A DNA stretch of 64,000 bases from Pigmentibacter ruber (GCF_009792895.1 NZ_WSSC01000001.1:310001-374000), one strand, 5' to 3'. Shown: positions 34,838 to 44,135, numbered from the stretch's first letter. The notes: generated from the sequence alone by a model not told the origin. A program made the numbers and translations.

Positions 34838-35717
34838 TTTTTTTGAGTTTAGCACATTTGCTTTCTGGTAAATCCTCAATTTTATTATATGTATTAAATA
34901 AATAACTCAGTTCAATTTCTTGAGTTATTATTTTTTTATTAGGGATATTAAAGTAATGCAAAAATTTATTTACTTCGAAAGCCCAAAAATAATGCCCAAA
35001 ATAAGGTTTATCATAGGTAACTACTATATTTCCTGATAAAGTTACAATGTATTCAATAACTGCTTTAATCTTAGCTGATTTTCCATACATAGAAATTTTA
35101 GTACACGTTTTAGCAGGGACTTCAAACATTCCTCCCGATTCTATTGATACTTTTTCTGAATTTGTTTTAGATTCTTCTTTGCCAACTGTAAAAGTTTCAG
35201 TAAAAGAATATTCTGAAGCTAAATTTGATTCTTTTATTCCTAAAGTTATACCTAAATTTATTGCTTTTGCAAGTGACTGCTCTTTAGTCCATTTTGTAGT
35301 AAAAACATTTTCGAAAGTATGGACAAAGCGTGGAGTCATTTTTTGCATTCTATCCGTTTTATTTTCAAGGATATGTTCTACTAACAATTCATTGTCTACT
35401 TTTCCTTTTATCAACTTTAATTGTTTATTTGAAACAGAAATTGTTACTTCTTTCCAATTATATTCTTTAAATAAGTTTCTATGATAATTATAATTACTCC
35501 AAGGAGAGTGATATCGAATAAAAGTATTGTCTGGTCTTTTACCAGTATATATTTCAACTAATGAACTGCGAGTAATATTATGTCCTAAATAGAATTCTTT
35601 TGCTACTTCTTGACTATTGATAACATAAGATTCTTCTCCTGTCAGAAGAAGTTGGAGTTTATTTTCAGTAAATTCTTCAGTATTGAAACCTGTAAGAATA
35701 GTTAGTAGAAAAGACAT
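34830..35717 (-). CDS. Predicted aerolysin/ETX-MTX2-type beta-pore-forming toxin
   Basis: A 295-residue protein whose central part follows the aerolysin-fold pattern. VHTFENVFTTKWTKEQSLAK and INLGITLGIKESNLASEYSF are followed by TETFTVGKEESKTNSEKVSI, then GGMFEVPAKTCTKISMYGKS and KAVIEYIVTLSGNIVVTYD. The run of alternating Ser/Thr-rich strands leading to a 'VPAxTxxxxxxxxxK' strand is characteristic of the ETX/MTX2 pore-forming module, whose pre-stem becomes a membrane barrel. The N-terminus has only a short hydrophobic stretch (SFLLTILTGF), so its export route is unclear. AAGGGA precedes the ATG. This is pattern recognition; a structure prediction would decide. Confidence 0.65.
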   Translation of the reverse strand: MSFLLTILTGFNTEEFTENKLQLLLTGEESYVINSQEVAKEFYLGHNITRSSLVEIYTGKRPDNTFIRYHSPWSNYNYHRNLFKEYNWKEVTISVSNKQLKLIKGKVDNELLVEHILENKTDRMQKMTPRFVHTFENVFTTKWTKEQSLAKAINLGITLGIKESNLASEYSFTETFTVGKEESKTNSEKVSIESGGMFEVPAKTCTKISMYGKSAKIKAVIEYIVTLSGNIVVTYDKPYFGHYFWAFEVNKFLHYFNIPNKKIITQEIELSYLFNTYNKIEDLPESKCAKLKKIN

Positions 35718-35927
35718 TCAGAATCCCTTTCTAGTAATTGAAATTATGTCTATGCAATTTTTAATAAATTCTTATAAGTTAATTTTAATTAATTTAAATA
35801 TAAATATGATAAATCAAAAATAGTATCTAGAAAATTAAACTTTATCTATTGAAAATATTCTCTGTTGCATTTAAAGATTACCAAAAAATAGAAAACTTTG
35901 TCAAATAAATTTTAAAAATTATATGAT

Positions 35928-36353
35928 TCAGTCTGGGAACATTTCATAAATTTTATAAAGATAGAATTTTCGACAATTCATATCTGTACTTAGATTATTT
36001 TCATCAAATATTTTTACTAATTGTGGTGAATAAATAAGTTGCGGATGGAATGTTGATCCCCATGCTATGATTTCAGTAGATTCTTTATTCTTCAATTTAA
36101 AATAAAAATCATGATCCCATAAAAAACCTTTAACTTGGACACAAATAATTTCACCTAATTTTACTGATAAATCTACAGAGCTTCCAACACCGAGAATACC
36201 TGAGCATGTAGGATGACAAACTTTTGCTAAAAATGCTGTGCCTGGTGCAAGGATGACTCTTAAATTAAATTGTTCATTTGCGTATATATTATTGCTCATT
36301 AGAATTGAAAAAGAGGTAAAGGCAATAGAAAATTTTTTACGAAAAATATTCAT
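35928..36353 (-). CDS. Small secreted protein, 141 residues
   Basis: A signal peptide (FSIAFTSFSILMSNNIYA) and a mature protein of about 115 residues with Cys in VCHPTCSGILGVG, in EIICVQVKG and in MNCRKFY. The pattern of strands (FNLRVILAPGTAFLAKV, SVDLSVKLGE) suggests a small beta-sandwich. No family is recognised. It lies 27 bases after the first NlpC/P60-like gene on the same strand, so it may be co-expressed with it. Confidence 0.7.
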   Translation of the reverse strand: MNIFRKKFSIAFTSFSILMSNNIYANEQFNLRVILAPGTAFLAKVCHPTCSGILGVGSSVDLSVKLGEIICVQVKGFLWDHDFYFKLKNKESTEIIAWGSTFHPQLIYSPQLVKIFDENNLSTDMNCRKFYLYKIYEMFPD

Positions 36354-36380
36354 TATTTAATTTCTTTCAACAAGGTATTA

Positions 36381-37448
36381 TTAATGGTTAGAGCTTATAT
36401 ATTTACTATGATCAATTTTTAAAATTTGTTCAGTAGATACTGTATGAAGTTGGTCTGGTTTATGATGATTTCCCCAATATATTTTTAAAGATCCTGTCCG
36501 TGCATTACTTGGTACTTTAATTTTAACTATATCTAATTTATTACCTAAACTATCTTTTGTTGAAGCTAATAAATGAGAAGTTTTTTGTGGATGCGTTACT
36601 CCAGGAAAATAAATATATCTATTTGCAATATTATATCCTATAAGTTTAATTGTTGATTGCGGAGAAGCTTCTTTTGGCAAATCTTCTATCCAAGTATTCA
36701 TAGATTTATGTCGCCAACCAGCTGTAAATTTATTTTTTGGTGAATCAAGTTGTTTCCACTTGCCATTTTCACAATCACCTCTATTCATGAGTTTATAGAT
36801 TGTGACTCCAGCATCTTTTCCTTTTGCTGCATCTAAGCAGTAACCATGATAAGACATTTTCCGACAAACCCAAGATGCAGACTGAATTGCAATACATTTT
36901 TTTGGATCTAATACTGCGAGTGCATGTCCTGGGAATGCCAAAATGTCACCCGTTCTTGGGATAAAACTTCCATTTTCTTTTTTTATTGGCACAAAATATT
37001 TTAATTCTTTTGTTTTCTTATTTTTTGCAAAAGTATGACTTAATATTGGTGCATTTTTTTGGCTCGAATTAAATGGAAGCTTCATTTTTTCACTATATAA
37101 GTGCCAAAGAAACCTTGTGCAATCTACTCCATATTTGCGCATAAAATCATACTTATCTTTTGCTTTTGCATATTTATAATTCCAGCTTGCTTGTATACCA
37201 TCAACTGCATAGGGAATATCATCTTGCGTTAGTTCTGATTTTGTTTCTTTTGAATATGTTAGAAAAGATCTAATTTGAGACGATTGATTTTCCTCATATA
37301 AATTTTTCCAATCGACTTGAATTTTAGTTGGATTTACGTAATTTTGATTTTTGGATGCCTGATTTTTTTTAGATTTATAAGTAGATACACAGCTTATGCA
37401 TAAAATACTATAAAGGCTGATGAAAAAAAATGATTTATGTTTCAGCAT
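36381..37448 (-). CDS. Exported NlpC/P60-like cysteine hydrolase, copy 1
   Basis: A 355-residue exported protein, possibly a lipoprotein (signal ending CISC at Cys20). The central domain has the NlpC/P60-type order: YDFMRKYGVDCTRFLWHLYS (candidate catalytic Cys), then TGDILAFPGHALAVLDPKKC (candidate His). The C-terminal 90 residues resemble an IPT/TIG-like beta-sandwich (IKLIGYNIANRYIYFPG). The family cleaves cell-wall peptides or other amides. It is a clear paralogue of the gene on the other side of the XRE regulator, sharing MRKYGVDCTR, TGDILAFPGH and the GWRHK..NTWI block. AAGGAA sets the start at MLKHKS. Confidence 0.8.
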   Translation of the reverse strand: MLKHKSFFFISLYSILCISCVSTYKSKKNQASKNQNYVNPTKIQVDWKNLYEENQSSQIRSFLTYSKETKSELTQDDIPYAVDGIQASWNYKYAKAKDKYDFMRKYGVDCTRFLWHLYSEKMKLPFNSSQKNAPILSHTFAKNKKTKELKYFVPIKKENGSFIPRTGDILAFPGHALAVLDPKKCIAIQSASWVCRKMSYHGYCLDAAKGKDAGVTIYKLMNRGDCENGKWKQLDSPKNKFTAGWRHKSMNTWIEDLPKEASPQSTIKLIGYNIANRYIYFPGVTHPQKTSHLLASTKDSLGNKLDIVKIKVPSNARTGSLKIYWGNHHKPDQLHTVSTEQILKIDHSKYISSNH

Positions 37449-37637
37449 GGCTACGTTCCTTGTTGTCATTCCAAACATATTGAATATATACCTTCTTCAG
37501 TGGTTTTTTGTATAGGCTTATCATGCATAAAATGCCTATCTATTTTTCTGAAGAGGTTTATATTTATGTAATTTGGCTAAAAAAAATTCTAAACGTATCA
37601 AATGAATAAGAAAATTATATTTTTGGAGTAATTAATT

Positions 37638-38249
37638 ATGTATAAAAATGACACACCAGAAAAACCCGAAAGCTTTGGCCAGTACATTGCTGTGCATATG
37701 AAAAACTTTCGGCGGGAATATGGATTGAGTCAGGAACAATTATCTGAACGTTCAGGTGTTCCAAGAAGTACAATTGCAAGCTTAGAAAGAGGGGAAGGAA
37801 ATCCAACTTTGCAAGTTTTGGTTGGTATTGCACAAGGTTTAGGAGTGCAAATGTCAGCTTTGTTGCAAAAACCTATCCCAACTGCAGTACTATATAAAAA
37901 TAGTGATGCGGCTAAAGTACCAAAAAAATTAATTGATCAAAATGATACAGTATCTAAATTTGTAGATGTTTTACAATTAACACCTGAAAGTTCTAGATAT
38001 TTAATTTTGCAAGAGTATACTTTAAATGAAAAAGAACGTTTTCCTGGTTCACCGCATTCTCCTGGAACAGAAGAGTATTTTTATTGTTTTACAGGTGCTT
38101 TTGAAATAATGGTTGAAAGTGAATTTTTTATTGTAGAAGCAGGTGACTTACTTTGTTTTGATGGGCACCAAAGACATGCTTATGCATGTCGTGATGGTTT
38201 TAGTACTTCTAAAGGTCTCAGTATTGTAGTCCAAGTCCCAAAATTTTAA
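37638..38249 (+). CDS. XRE-family regulator with C-terminal cupin domain
   Basis: A 203-residue transcription factor. The helix-turn-helix at about 23-77 reads YGLSQEQLSERSGVPRSTIA, then SLERGEGNPTLQVLVGIA. A cupin at about 120-200 has HSPGTEEYFYCFTGAFEIMV and VEAGDLLCFDGHQRHAYAC, with metal-type His/Glu residues, and probably senses a small ligand. It is divergent from one NlpC/P60-like gene and converges on the other with a four-base overlap, so it is well placed to regulate both. GGAG lies about ten bases before the ATG. Confidence 0.9.
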   Translation: MYKNDTPEKPESFGQYIAVHMKNFRREYGLSQEQLSERSGVPRSTIASLERGEGNPTLQVLVGIAQGLGVQMSALLQKPIPTAVLYKNSDAAKVPKKLIDQNDTVSKFVDVLQLTPESSRYLILQEYTLNEKERFPGSPHSPGTEEYFYCFTGAFEIMVESEFFIVEAGDLLCFDGHQRHAYACRDGFSTSKGLSIVVQVPKF

Positions 38250-39298
38250 TCAACAAACGTTTCTGAATGGATACTTACCAAATGGTTATCGCGATTTAAA
38301 ATATTTAATGCAGCTTGGGATTCTACAGTTTTTTCAGGAGAAGGTTTGCCAGTACCCCAAAAAACTTTTAATTTTCCAGTTGTTGCATTATTTGGAACTG
38401 TTATTTTTACAGTCTGGATTTGATGATCTTTTAAGTAAATTGAGGATCTTTTGATCTGCCTTGCTTTTACAGGAGTTTTACTGCCAGTGAAGTAAATATA
38501 TTTGTTAGCAAGATTCTTTCCTGAAATTAAAATTGTCTCTCCTGGTTTGGCTTCTTTTGGAAGGGTTAAAATCCATGTATTGAAGGCTTTATGTCTCCAA
38601 CCAATAGTAAACTTTAACTTATTATTATCCATTCCCTTCCATATTCCGTTTTTGCAAAATCGTTCACTAGCTAGATGATAAATAGAAACTCCTGCAGATT
38701 CACCATAGTCATAATCGACGCAAAATCCTTTTTCTGATTTTTTACATAGCCATATGCTCGATTGAATAGCAATACAGTTTTCAGGGTCTAATACAGCAAT
38801 AGTGTGTCCTGGGAAAGCTAAAATATCACCTGTTTGGGGTTTAAAGCCTTGCTTGGTCTTAGGGACTTGATCAAAGTTTTTTAATTGAGACGTGCTTTCA
38901 GGGTTATTATTTGTAAAAGTTTTGCTAATTATTGGTGCTGTACTAAATTTTGAATTATAGGGCAAATGCAACATATTTATATAAAGGTAACGGAGTAAGC
39001 GAGTGCAATCTACACCATATTTGCGCATAAAGACAAATTTATCTTCAGCATGGTTGTAACCTTTTTCCCAATTTAAAGATATTTTTTTTGAGGGATAGGG
39101 AATATTCCCGTGCATAAGTCTTTTATTTATGATTTCGGCCGAGCGCACAAACTCTTTTGCCAAAGGGGAAGGATTTTCAGCGATAAGGTTATTCCATTTT
39201 ATTGGATATTCTTTTGGACTAGAAAAAGAGTACGCAAAAGCAGTTGATTGATTTACTAAAAACAGAGAAACAAATAACAAAGTCATTTTGATTTTCAT
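38246..39298 (-). CDS. Exported NlpC/P60-like cysteine hydrolase, copy 2
   Basis: A 350-residue paralogue of the protein on the other side of the regulator. A signal peptide (MTLLFVSLFLVNQSTAFA) is followed by FVFMRKYGVDCTRLLRYLYI (Cys), TGDILAFPGHTIAVLDPENC (His), GWRHKAFNTWI, and an IPT-like C-terminal domain (ILISGKNLANKYIYFTG). A longer in-frame TTG start 90 bases upstream would bury the signal peptide and is less likely, although it does follow an open frame. Two copies of AAAGGAGCTTTGC lie upstream, one about 15 bases before the ATG, the other near the TTG. It ends inside the stop of the convergent regulator gene. Confidence 0.8.
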   Translation of the reverse strand: MKIKMTLLFVSLFLVNQSTAFAYSFSSPKEYPIKWNNLIAENPSPLAKEFVRSAEIINKRLMHGNIPYPSKKISLNWEKGYNHAEDKFVFMRKYGVDCTRLLRYLYINMLHLPYNSKFSTAPIISKTFTNNNPESTSQLKNFDQVPKTKQGFKPQTGDILAFPGHTIAVLDPENCIAIQSSIWLCKKSEKGFCVDYDYGESAGVSIYHLASERFCKNGIWKGMDNNKLKFTIGWRHKAFNTWILTLPKEAKPGETILISGKNLANKYIYFTGSKTPVKARQIKRSSIYLKDHQIQTVKITVPNNATTGKLKVFWGTGKPSPEKTVESQAALNILNRDNHLVSIHSETFVD

Positions 39299-39388
39299 TT
39301 TATAAAACTGATAAGGCAAAGCTCCTTTTTGCCATAATCCTAGCCTTTCTTTATATTGAGTCCAAATCGATGCAAAGCTCCTTTTCAA

Positions 39389-40094
39389 TTTCTTTTAAGA
39401 TATTTCTGAATGATAGCTTAAATGAAAAAGAATAATTATATTTTGCTATTTAAGGATACCCAACCAAAAAGTTAAATGCGGAAAGACTTCCAAGTCTTCC
39501 AGATAGAAGTTCAAGATAATTTTAAGAAGCTATTTGAGAAGCACCATAGGGTTTGCTCATAAATAAAGCTTTTATATAACCAGAAGGTTTTATCTTTTAG
39601 ATCCCATTTATGTTCAACCTCTTTTTTGTCTGTAAGTTTATTTGGCAATTATATGATTATGGTTTATATAAGAAAAAAGAATTTATTGGTAAGAACAAAA
39701 AAGCCTAAATTCTTAAAAAAATAAGCAATATTAAAAAGTTAAGTTAATAAGCGAAAATTTTCAATAGCATTTAAGCCTCTTTTGAGGAGCTAAATACTAT
39801 TACTTCATATGAAAATATTATTATCAAATTTAATATACATACTAGTAAAAAAATAAAAGAAGATGATAAATAGCTAACCAATAAATGTAATATAACAATT
39901 ATTGATTTAATCTAATATTTTCTGATAGATATATATTTAAAGTATTTAAATATAAAATAATATTAAGTAAAATTTAAATATTTAATAATAATTTAATTAT
40001 TTTTAAATATTTTGTTGATTTTTATAATTTATATATATATCAAAACTCAGTTTAGTTGATTAAAAAACTAGCAAAATTTAACAAAAGGATTAAT
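39389..40094. other. Intergenic region of about 700 bases
   Basis: AT-rich sequence with no intact gene. A small palindrome (AAGACTT-CC-AAGTCTT) lies at 39484-39499. Around 39,540-39,650 the minus strand has 45 open codons (with EHKWDLKDKTFWLYKSF) that look protein-like but have no start or ribosome site; it may be a gene remnant. AAAAGGA five bases before the next ATG marks the start of the following lipoprotein gene. Confidence 0.5.
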
Positions 40095-42137
40095 ATGAAA
40101 CTAACTATTTGTAATTTAAGTATTTTTTCACTAATGGTACCATTTTTTATAAGTTGTGGAAACGCTGTTGATAATAAAAGAAAGCTGCCTAAAGCTAATG
40201 AAACAGTAAATCTTCCTAAGCAAGAAGTTCCAAATCAACAAATTAATGAGTTTGAAAAGAAAATAACTGAACTTATGCTGGAAAAGGATGAATTAAATAA
40301 AAAAATAGTGGAGTTAAATGAGAATTTTAAAAATTCAAATACTCTAAAAACTAAGTACTATGATAAAATTAAAGAATTTATAAATAAAACGAAATTAATG
40401 CTAAAAAATAATTTTGAATTAAAAAATGATAGTAGTTTTAATGATTTAATTGCTCTTTTAGATGACTTGATTCAATCTATAGAATCTAAAAGTTATAATA
40501 ACTACAATCTATCTGAGGAAGATAAAAATAATAATTTTGATAATTTATTTGTTAAATTAACTTCTTACTTTCAATATTACTTTAATGTCACATATAAAAA
40601 TAAAATAAACGCTCAAGTCACACCAAAAATTTATGACTTATTAGAATCAACTAATTTATTAGCTGATTCTAATAAAGTTACGAAAAGTAAAGAAAATATT
40701 ACTGATAAAATTATTAATAGTAATATTTCAGAAGTTATTGAAGAAATTAATGAGAATATTAAAAAAATAAATACAAATATAGAAAAGAAGAATGAAGCTG
40801 AAAAACTAGCTGAAAAAAATAAATTTATAAAAATACTAAAAGAAATAAGTATAGATGGAAAGAAACTATTTCCTGAAAAAACAGATGATCAACTTAGAAA
40901 TGATATTAGTGAAACTAATTTTATAACTATTTTAAATGATAAAATTAAAGAAATTATTTTGGAAATTAAAGATAATTGTAGGACTGATATCTTAAACAAA
41001 ATAGGTGTTCCAAGCAATGAATATAATACTTTTAAATTAACCGATTTTGAAAAGAATCTAAAATCTAAATTTGAAAATGATTTTAAAAAAATTATGATAA
41101 ATTATTTAATTAAAAATGATATTATTAGTGATGATAAAAACAAAAATATCTATAAAAATGACGATTTTAAATATTTGCAAGATACTATATATCAATTTAG
41201 TAGCAATTATTCGTCAATAGAACTATACGAATTAATAGTTAGTGAATTATTAAAATTAAGAAAAATTAAAACCGATAAAATTACTAAATTGAATGAAGAA
41301 TTAACGAATAAAGAAAAACAAATTGAATCAATTTCATTGCAAAAATCTATTTATGCTTCTTTAGAACCTTTTCCCGGATTGAATACTAATGATATAAATT
41401 GTCTAAATAATGTAAATAACAAATCAGAATATATTAATTATATAGAAGCTAGTAATGAACCATATCTTGTTGAAATATCTTCAATTTATGAGAATATAAA
41501 AAGCAGGGATTTTTTAAGATCTAAAAACAGGATTAATCAGTGTGTTAATAATAAACAATTACAAAATGTAGATAATAAAATAATTAATATTGAATTTTTT
41601 AAACATAAAGATTCAACATATAATGAAGTTTTTATAATTCATATTGAAGATAATATGAAAAGTAAATATTCATTTCACTTCCCAGAACAGTCAATTTACA
41701 AAAATAGATATTACATTAGTAACTATATAAGTAGTGATAATTTAAGAACTTACACTAAATTAGATCAATATAGTCAAGATATTCTTGAAAATGATGGAAG
41801 TAATGAAATGCATGCTATTTTGTTTTCAAGATATTTTTCTGATCAAATCACTCATGGGCATAGTTCTGTATATACGAAATTTTCATTATTGAATGCAGAT
41901 AGTAAATATGAATTTTGGCTTGTAGATAATAATAATTCTGAAAATAATAATCAGTTACGTAATGCAAAAAAGTTTATGAAAATAGAAATTAGTAAATACC
42001 AAAAATTATTTGGAAATTCGACTTCAATTAATACTTGTTTTTATTCAAGGATAGATAGTAAATTAGTAAAAAAATGTTTTGATGAAGACTTTGGAGAACA
42101 TTTACCATTAAAGGAAAAAATTACAGGAAGGTTTTAA
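40095..42137 (+). CDS. Large coiled-coil lipoprotein, 680 residues
   Basis: The signal peptide ends FFIS-C, with lipidated Cys21. A long Lys/Asn/Glu-rich helical region with coiled-coil heptads follows (ITELMLEKDELNKKIVELNE; KIKTDKITKLNEELTNKEKQ), then a C-terminal 200 residues that look globular and beta-rich (IHIEDNMKSKYSFHFPEQSI, FEHLPLKEK). No family is recognised. It is very A/T- and Asn/Lys-rich even for this genome. It precedes an OmpA-like barrel gene by 48 bases, so the two may form one operon and a surface complex. Confidence 0.78.
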   Translation: MKLTICNLSIFSLMVPFFISCGNAVDNKRKLPKANETVNLPKQEVPNQQINEFEKKITELMLEKDELNKKIVELNENFKNSNTLKTKYYDKIKEFINKTKLMLKNNFELKNDSSFNDLIALLDDLIQSIESKSYNNYNLSEEDKNNNFDNLFVKLTSYFQYYFNVTYKNKINAQVTPKIYDLLESTNLLADSNKVTKSKENITDKIINSNISEVIEEINENIKKINTNIEKKNEAEKLAEKNKFIKILKEISIDGKKLFPEKTDDQLRNDISETNFITILNDKIKEIILEIKDNCRTDILNKIGVPSNEYNTFKLTDFEKNLKSKFENDFKKIMINYLIKNDIISDDKNKNIYKNDDFKYLQDTIYQFSSNYSSIELYELIVSELLKLRKIKTDKITKLNEELTNKEKQIESISLQKSIYASLEPFPGLNTNDINCLNNVNNKSEYINYIEASNEPYLVEISSIYENIKSRDFLRSKNRINQCVNNKQLQNVDNKIINIEFFKHKDSTYNEVFIIHIEDNMKSKYSFHFPEQSIYKNRYYISNYISSDNLRTYTKLDQYSQDILENDGSNEMHAILFSRYFSDQITHGHSSVYTKFSLLNADSKYEFWLVDNNNSENNNQLRNAKKFMKIEISKYQKLFGNSTSINTCFYSRIDSKLVKKCFDEDFGEHLPLKEKITGRF

Positions 42138-42185
42138 AAATAAGTTGAAATATTTTCTAATAAATAAAAAGAAATGGTGATTAAA

Positions 42186-43094
42186 ATGAAAATGAAATTT
42201 TTATTATTTTTTGTATCTTTGTTAAGTAACAATATTTACGCAAAAAATGTCGATGAAACTAAGAAATATAAATGTGAGATAGAATTTGATTTAGGAAAGT
42301 TTGAAATAAAACAAAAAACAGGTTTAGAAAAATGTTTACAAAAAATACCTGAAAATGATGTTATAAAGCTGATATATATCATTTCATCTGCAAACCAAAT
42401 TGGTGATGTCAAAAAGAATGAAATATTGGCACAAAAACGTCTTGCTGCTGCTCGTGCCTTTTTAGACACACAAGCCGATCGCTTTAAATTAGCAGTCACA
42501 GAAGAATTATCTATGGGTAGAAACCATGTTCTTGGTAAAAAAGTTCATATTTTAATTCTGACAACTAATAAATTATCACCAGAAATTAGAACAATTGAAA
42601 TAGAAAAACCTGTCGAAAAAATTGTTGAAAAAAAGGTCTATATTGAAATAAATAAACCTGTTGAAGCAAAAAAAGAAATTCCAAATTATTCTTTTTTTGT
42701 GGGTTCTAGAATTGCACGCGATATTTTCATGAAAGATGAAATTGCCCCCTATTTTTCGTATGGTTTAGTATCAGGTGTTCAATTCTATCCGCATGACCAT
42801 GTGAAATATGAAATTGGATTAAATGCCAATCAGTTGGTAAATGATGATGTTTATTCAATTAGCACAGGATATGTATTAGCTGGGGCTTACTTGACCACTT
42901 CAAAAAGTGAAGGATTTTTTATTGGTGTGCGTGGTTTGTCTGGTATTGTAGCCAATCAAAAACAACAAGCTGATTATGATGGTGGTGGTGAAGGTCGAAT
43001 TGGCTATGAAAATCAAAGTATGAGCATAGGATTTGGGATAGGCAGAACCCGTTATACAACAAGGGCTGGTTTAGAATTAGCATTGAAATTATAA
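42186..43094 (+). CDS. Outer-membrane protein with N-terminal OmpA-like domain and C-terminal barrel
   Basis: A 302-residue exported protein. The signal peptide (MKMKFLLFFVSLLSNNIYA) leads to an OmpA-like peptidoglycan-binding domain: FDLGKFEIKQKTGLEKCL, then the helix NEILAQKRLAAARAFLDTQ, matching the family NxxLSxxRAxxV pattern with Ala-Gln for the usual Ser. A proline/valine spacer (IEKPVEKIVEKKVYIEINKP) follows, then a beta-barrel-like C-terminus (FFVGSRIARDIFM through RAGLELALKL). Classical OmpA has barrel first and peptidoglycan domain last; the order is reversed here. The second of two in-frame ATGs keeps a clean signal peptide. Confidence 0.72.
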   Translation: MKMKFLLFFVSLLSNNIYAKNVDETKKYKCEIEFDLGKFEIKQKTGLEKCLQKIPENDVIKLIYIISSANQIGDVKKNEILAQKRLAAARAFLDTQADRFKLAVTEELSMGRNHVLGKKVHILILTTNKLSPEIRTIEIEKPVEKIVEKKVYIEINKPVEAKKEIPNYSFFVGSRIARDIFMKDEIAPYFSYGLVSGVQFYPHDHVKYEIGLNANQLVNDDVYSISTGYVLAGAYLTTSKSEGFFIGVRGLSGIVANQKQQADYDGGGEGRIGYENQSMSIGFGIGRTRYTTRAGLELALKL

Positions 43095-44135
43095 CAATGA
43101 GTTGATTTGATAAGGTAGCGGTCCATGCGGACGCTGCTCTATTTTTTCTAATTGATGTGCTTTAATCGCTTCGTACACTATATTTCCCATAGCGTTTCTG
43201 GTTTCAACCGTCGCACTCCCTAAATGTGGGAGTACAAAAAGATTTTTTGCACATTTCAAAGACTCAGATAAAATAGGTTCATTACAAAAAACATCAATTC
43301 CAGCTCCGAAAAGATGATTTTGATTTAAAGCTTCTGCCAAAGCTTTTTCGTCGATAAGCTCTCCTCTGGCTGTATTTATCACAATCCCATTTGGTTTTAT
43401 TTTTGCTATTCTTTCTTTATTTAGCCAGTTTACTGTTTGAGAATTTAAAGGGCAATTTAAGGAAACAATATCTACAGTTTTAAAAAAATCTCCTTCATCC
43501 AATAAATTAATATTGTTACTTTTTTCAGAGTTGTTTGCTTTTGTATTTTTATGGTTTAGGGCATAACAATTTAAGCCAAATGCTTGCGCGCGTTTTGCTA
43601 ATGCTTGGCCAATTTGACCTAATCCTACAATTCCTAAATTCTTATTTTTTAAGCTGGTACCTAAAAGAAATGTTGGACTCCAACCAGAAAATTGACCACT
43701 TTCTTTTATTATTGAAAATCCTTCGCCAATTCTGCGGGAAACACATAGAATTAAGGTCATTGCAATATCAGCTGTAGCTTCAGCTAATACACCAGGAGAG
43801 TTAGTAATTCTAATCCCAATTTGAGTAGCAAACGGAACATCAAGATGATTGTATCCCACCCCAAAATTCCCAATATGTGAAATATTTGGAAAAGTTTCTT
43901 TAATAATTAAAAGTTCATCTTTTCCTAGTATATCATTAATACCAGTAACAAAAGAGTAAAAATTTTCAAAATTAGCGATTTCTTTTTTTAATTGAATGAT
44001 GCGCTCAATAATTGATTTGTTTGGGGCAGAAGGTAACAAATGTCCTTGAATATTGTGCAAAGGATCAGAAAGTGGAATTCCGGGAAAGTTCTGGGTTGAG
44101 ACAAACTGGAATTGCTTTGAAGTTACTAAATTCAT
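43089..44135 (-). CDS. D-isomer-specific 2-hydroxyacid dehydrogenase
   Basis: A 348-residue NAD(P)-dependent dehydrogenase of the glyoxylate/hydroxypyruvate reductase type. NAD loop GIVGLGQIGQALAKRAQAFG, catalytic Arg in NTARGELIDEKALAEAL, Glu in GIDVFCNEP, and His in LPHLGSATVETRNAMG are all in place. It reduces glyoxylate or hydroxypyruvate, or another 2-keto acid; the first 25 residues are an unusual extension. AGGGA lies eight bases before the ATG. Its start lies within the end of an upstream small gene, and its last six bases overlap the convergent OmpA-like gene. Confidence 0.9.
   Translation of the reverse strand: MNLVTSKQFQFVSTQNFPGIPLSDPLHNIQGHLLPSAPNKSIIERIIQLKKEIANFENFYSFVTGINDILGKDELLIIKETFPNISHIGNFGVGYNHLDVPFATQIGIRITNSPGVLAEATADIAMTLILCVSRRIGEGFSIIKESGQFSGWSPTFLLGTSLKNKNLGIVGLGQIGQALAKRAQAFGLNCYALNHKNTKANNSEKSNNINLLDEGDFFKTVDIVSLNCPLNSQTVNWLNKERIAKIKPNGIVINTARGELIDEKALAEALNQNHLFGAGIDVFCNEPILSESLKCAKNLFVLPHLGSATVETRNAMGNIVYEAIKAHQLEKIEQRPHGPLPYQINSLL

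Noticed and set aside
39389-40094. A short minus-strand protein remnant (EHKWDLKDKTFW region) as a transposase fragment
   Set aside because: The match is too short and I could not recall a definite family; it is noted only in the intergenic entry.
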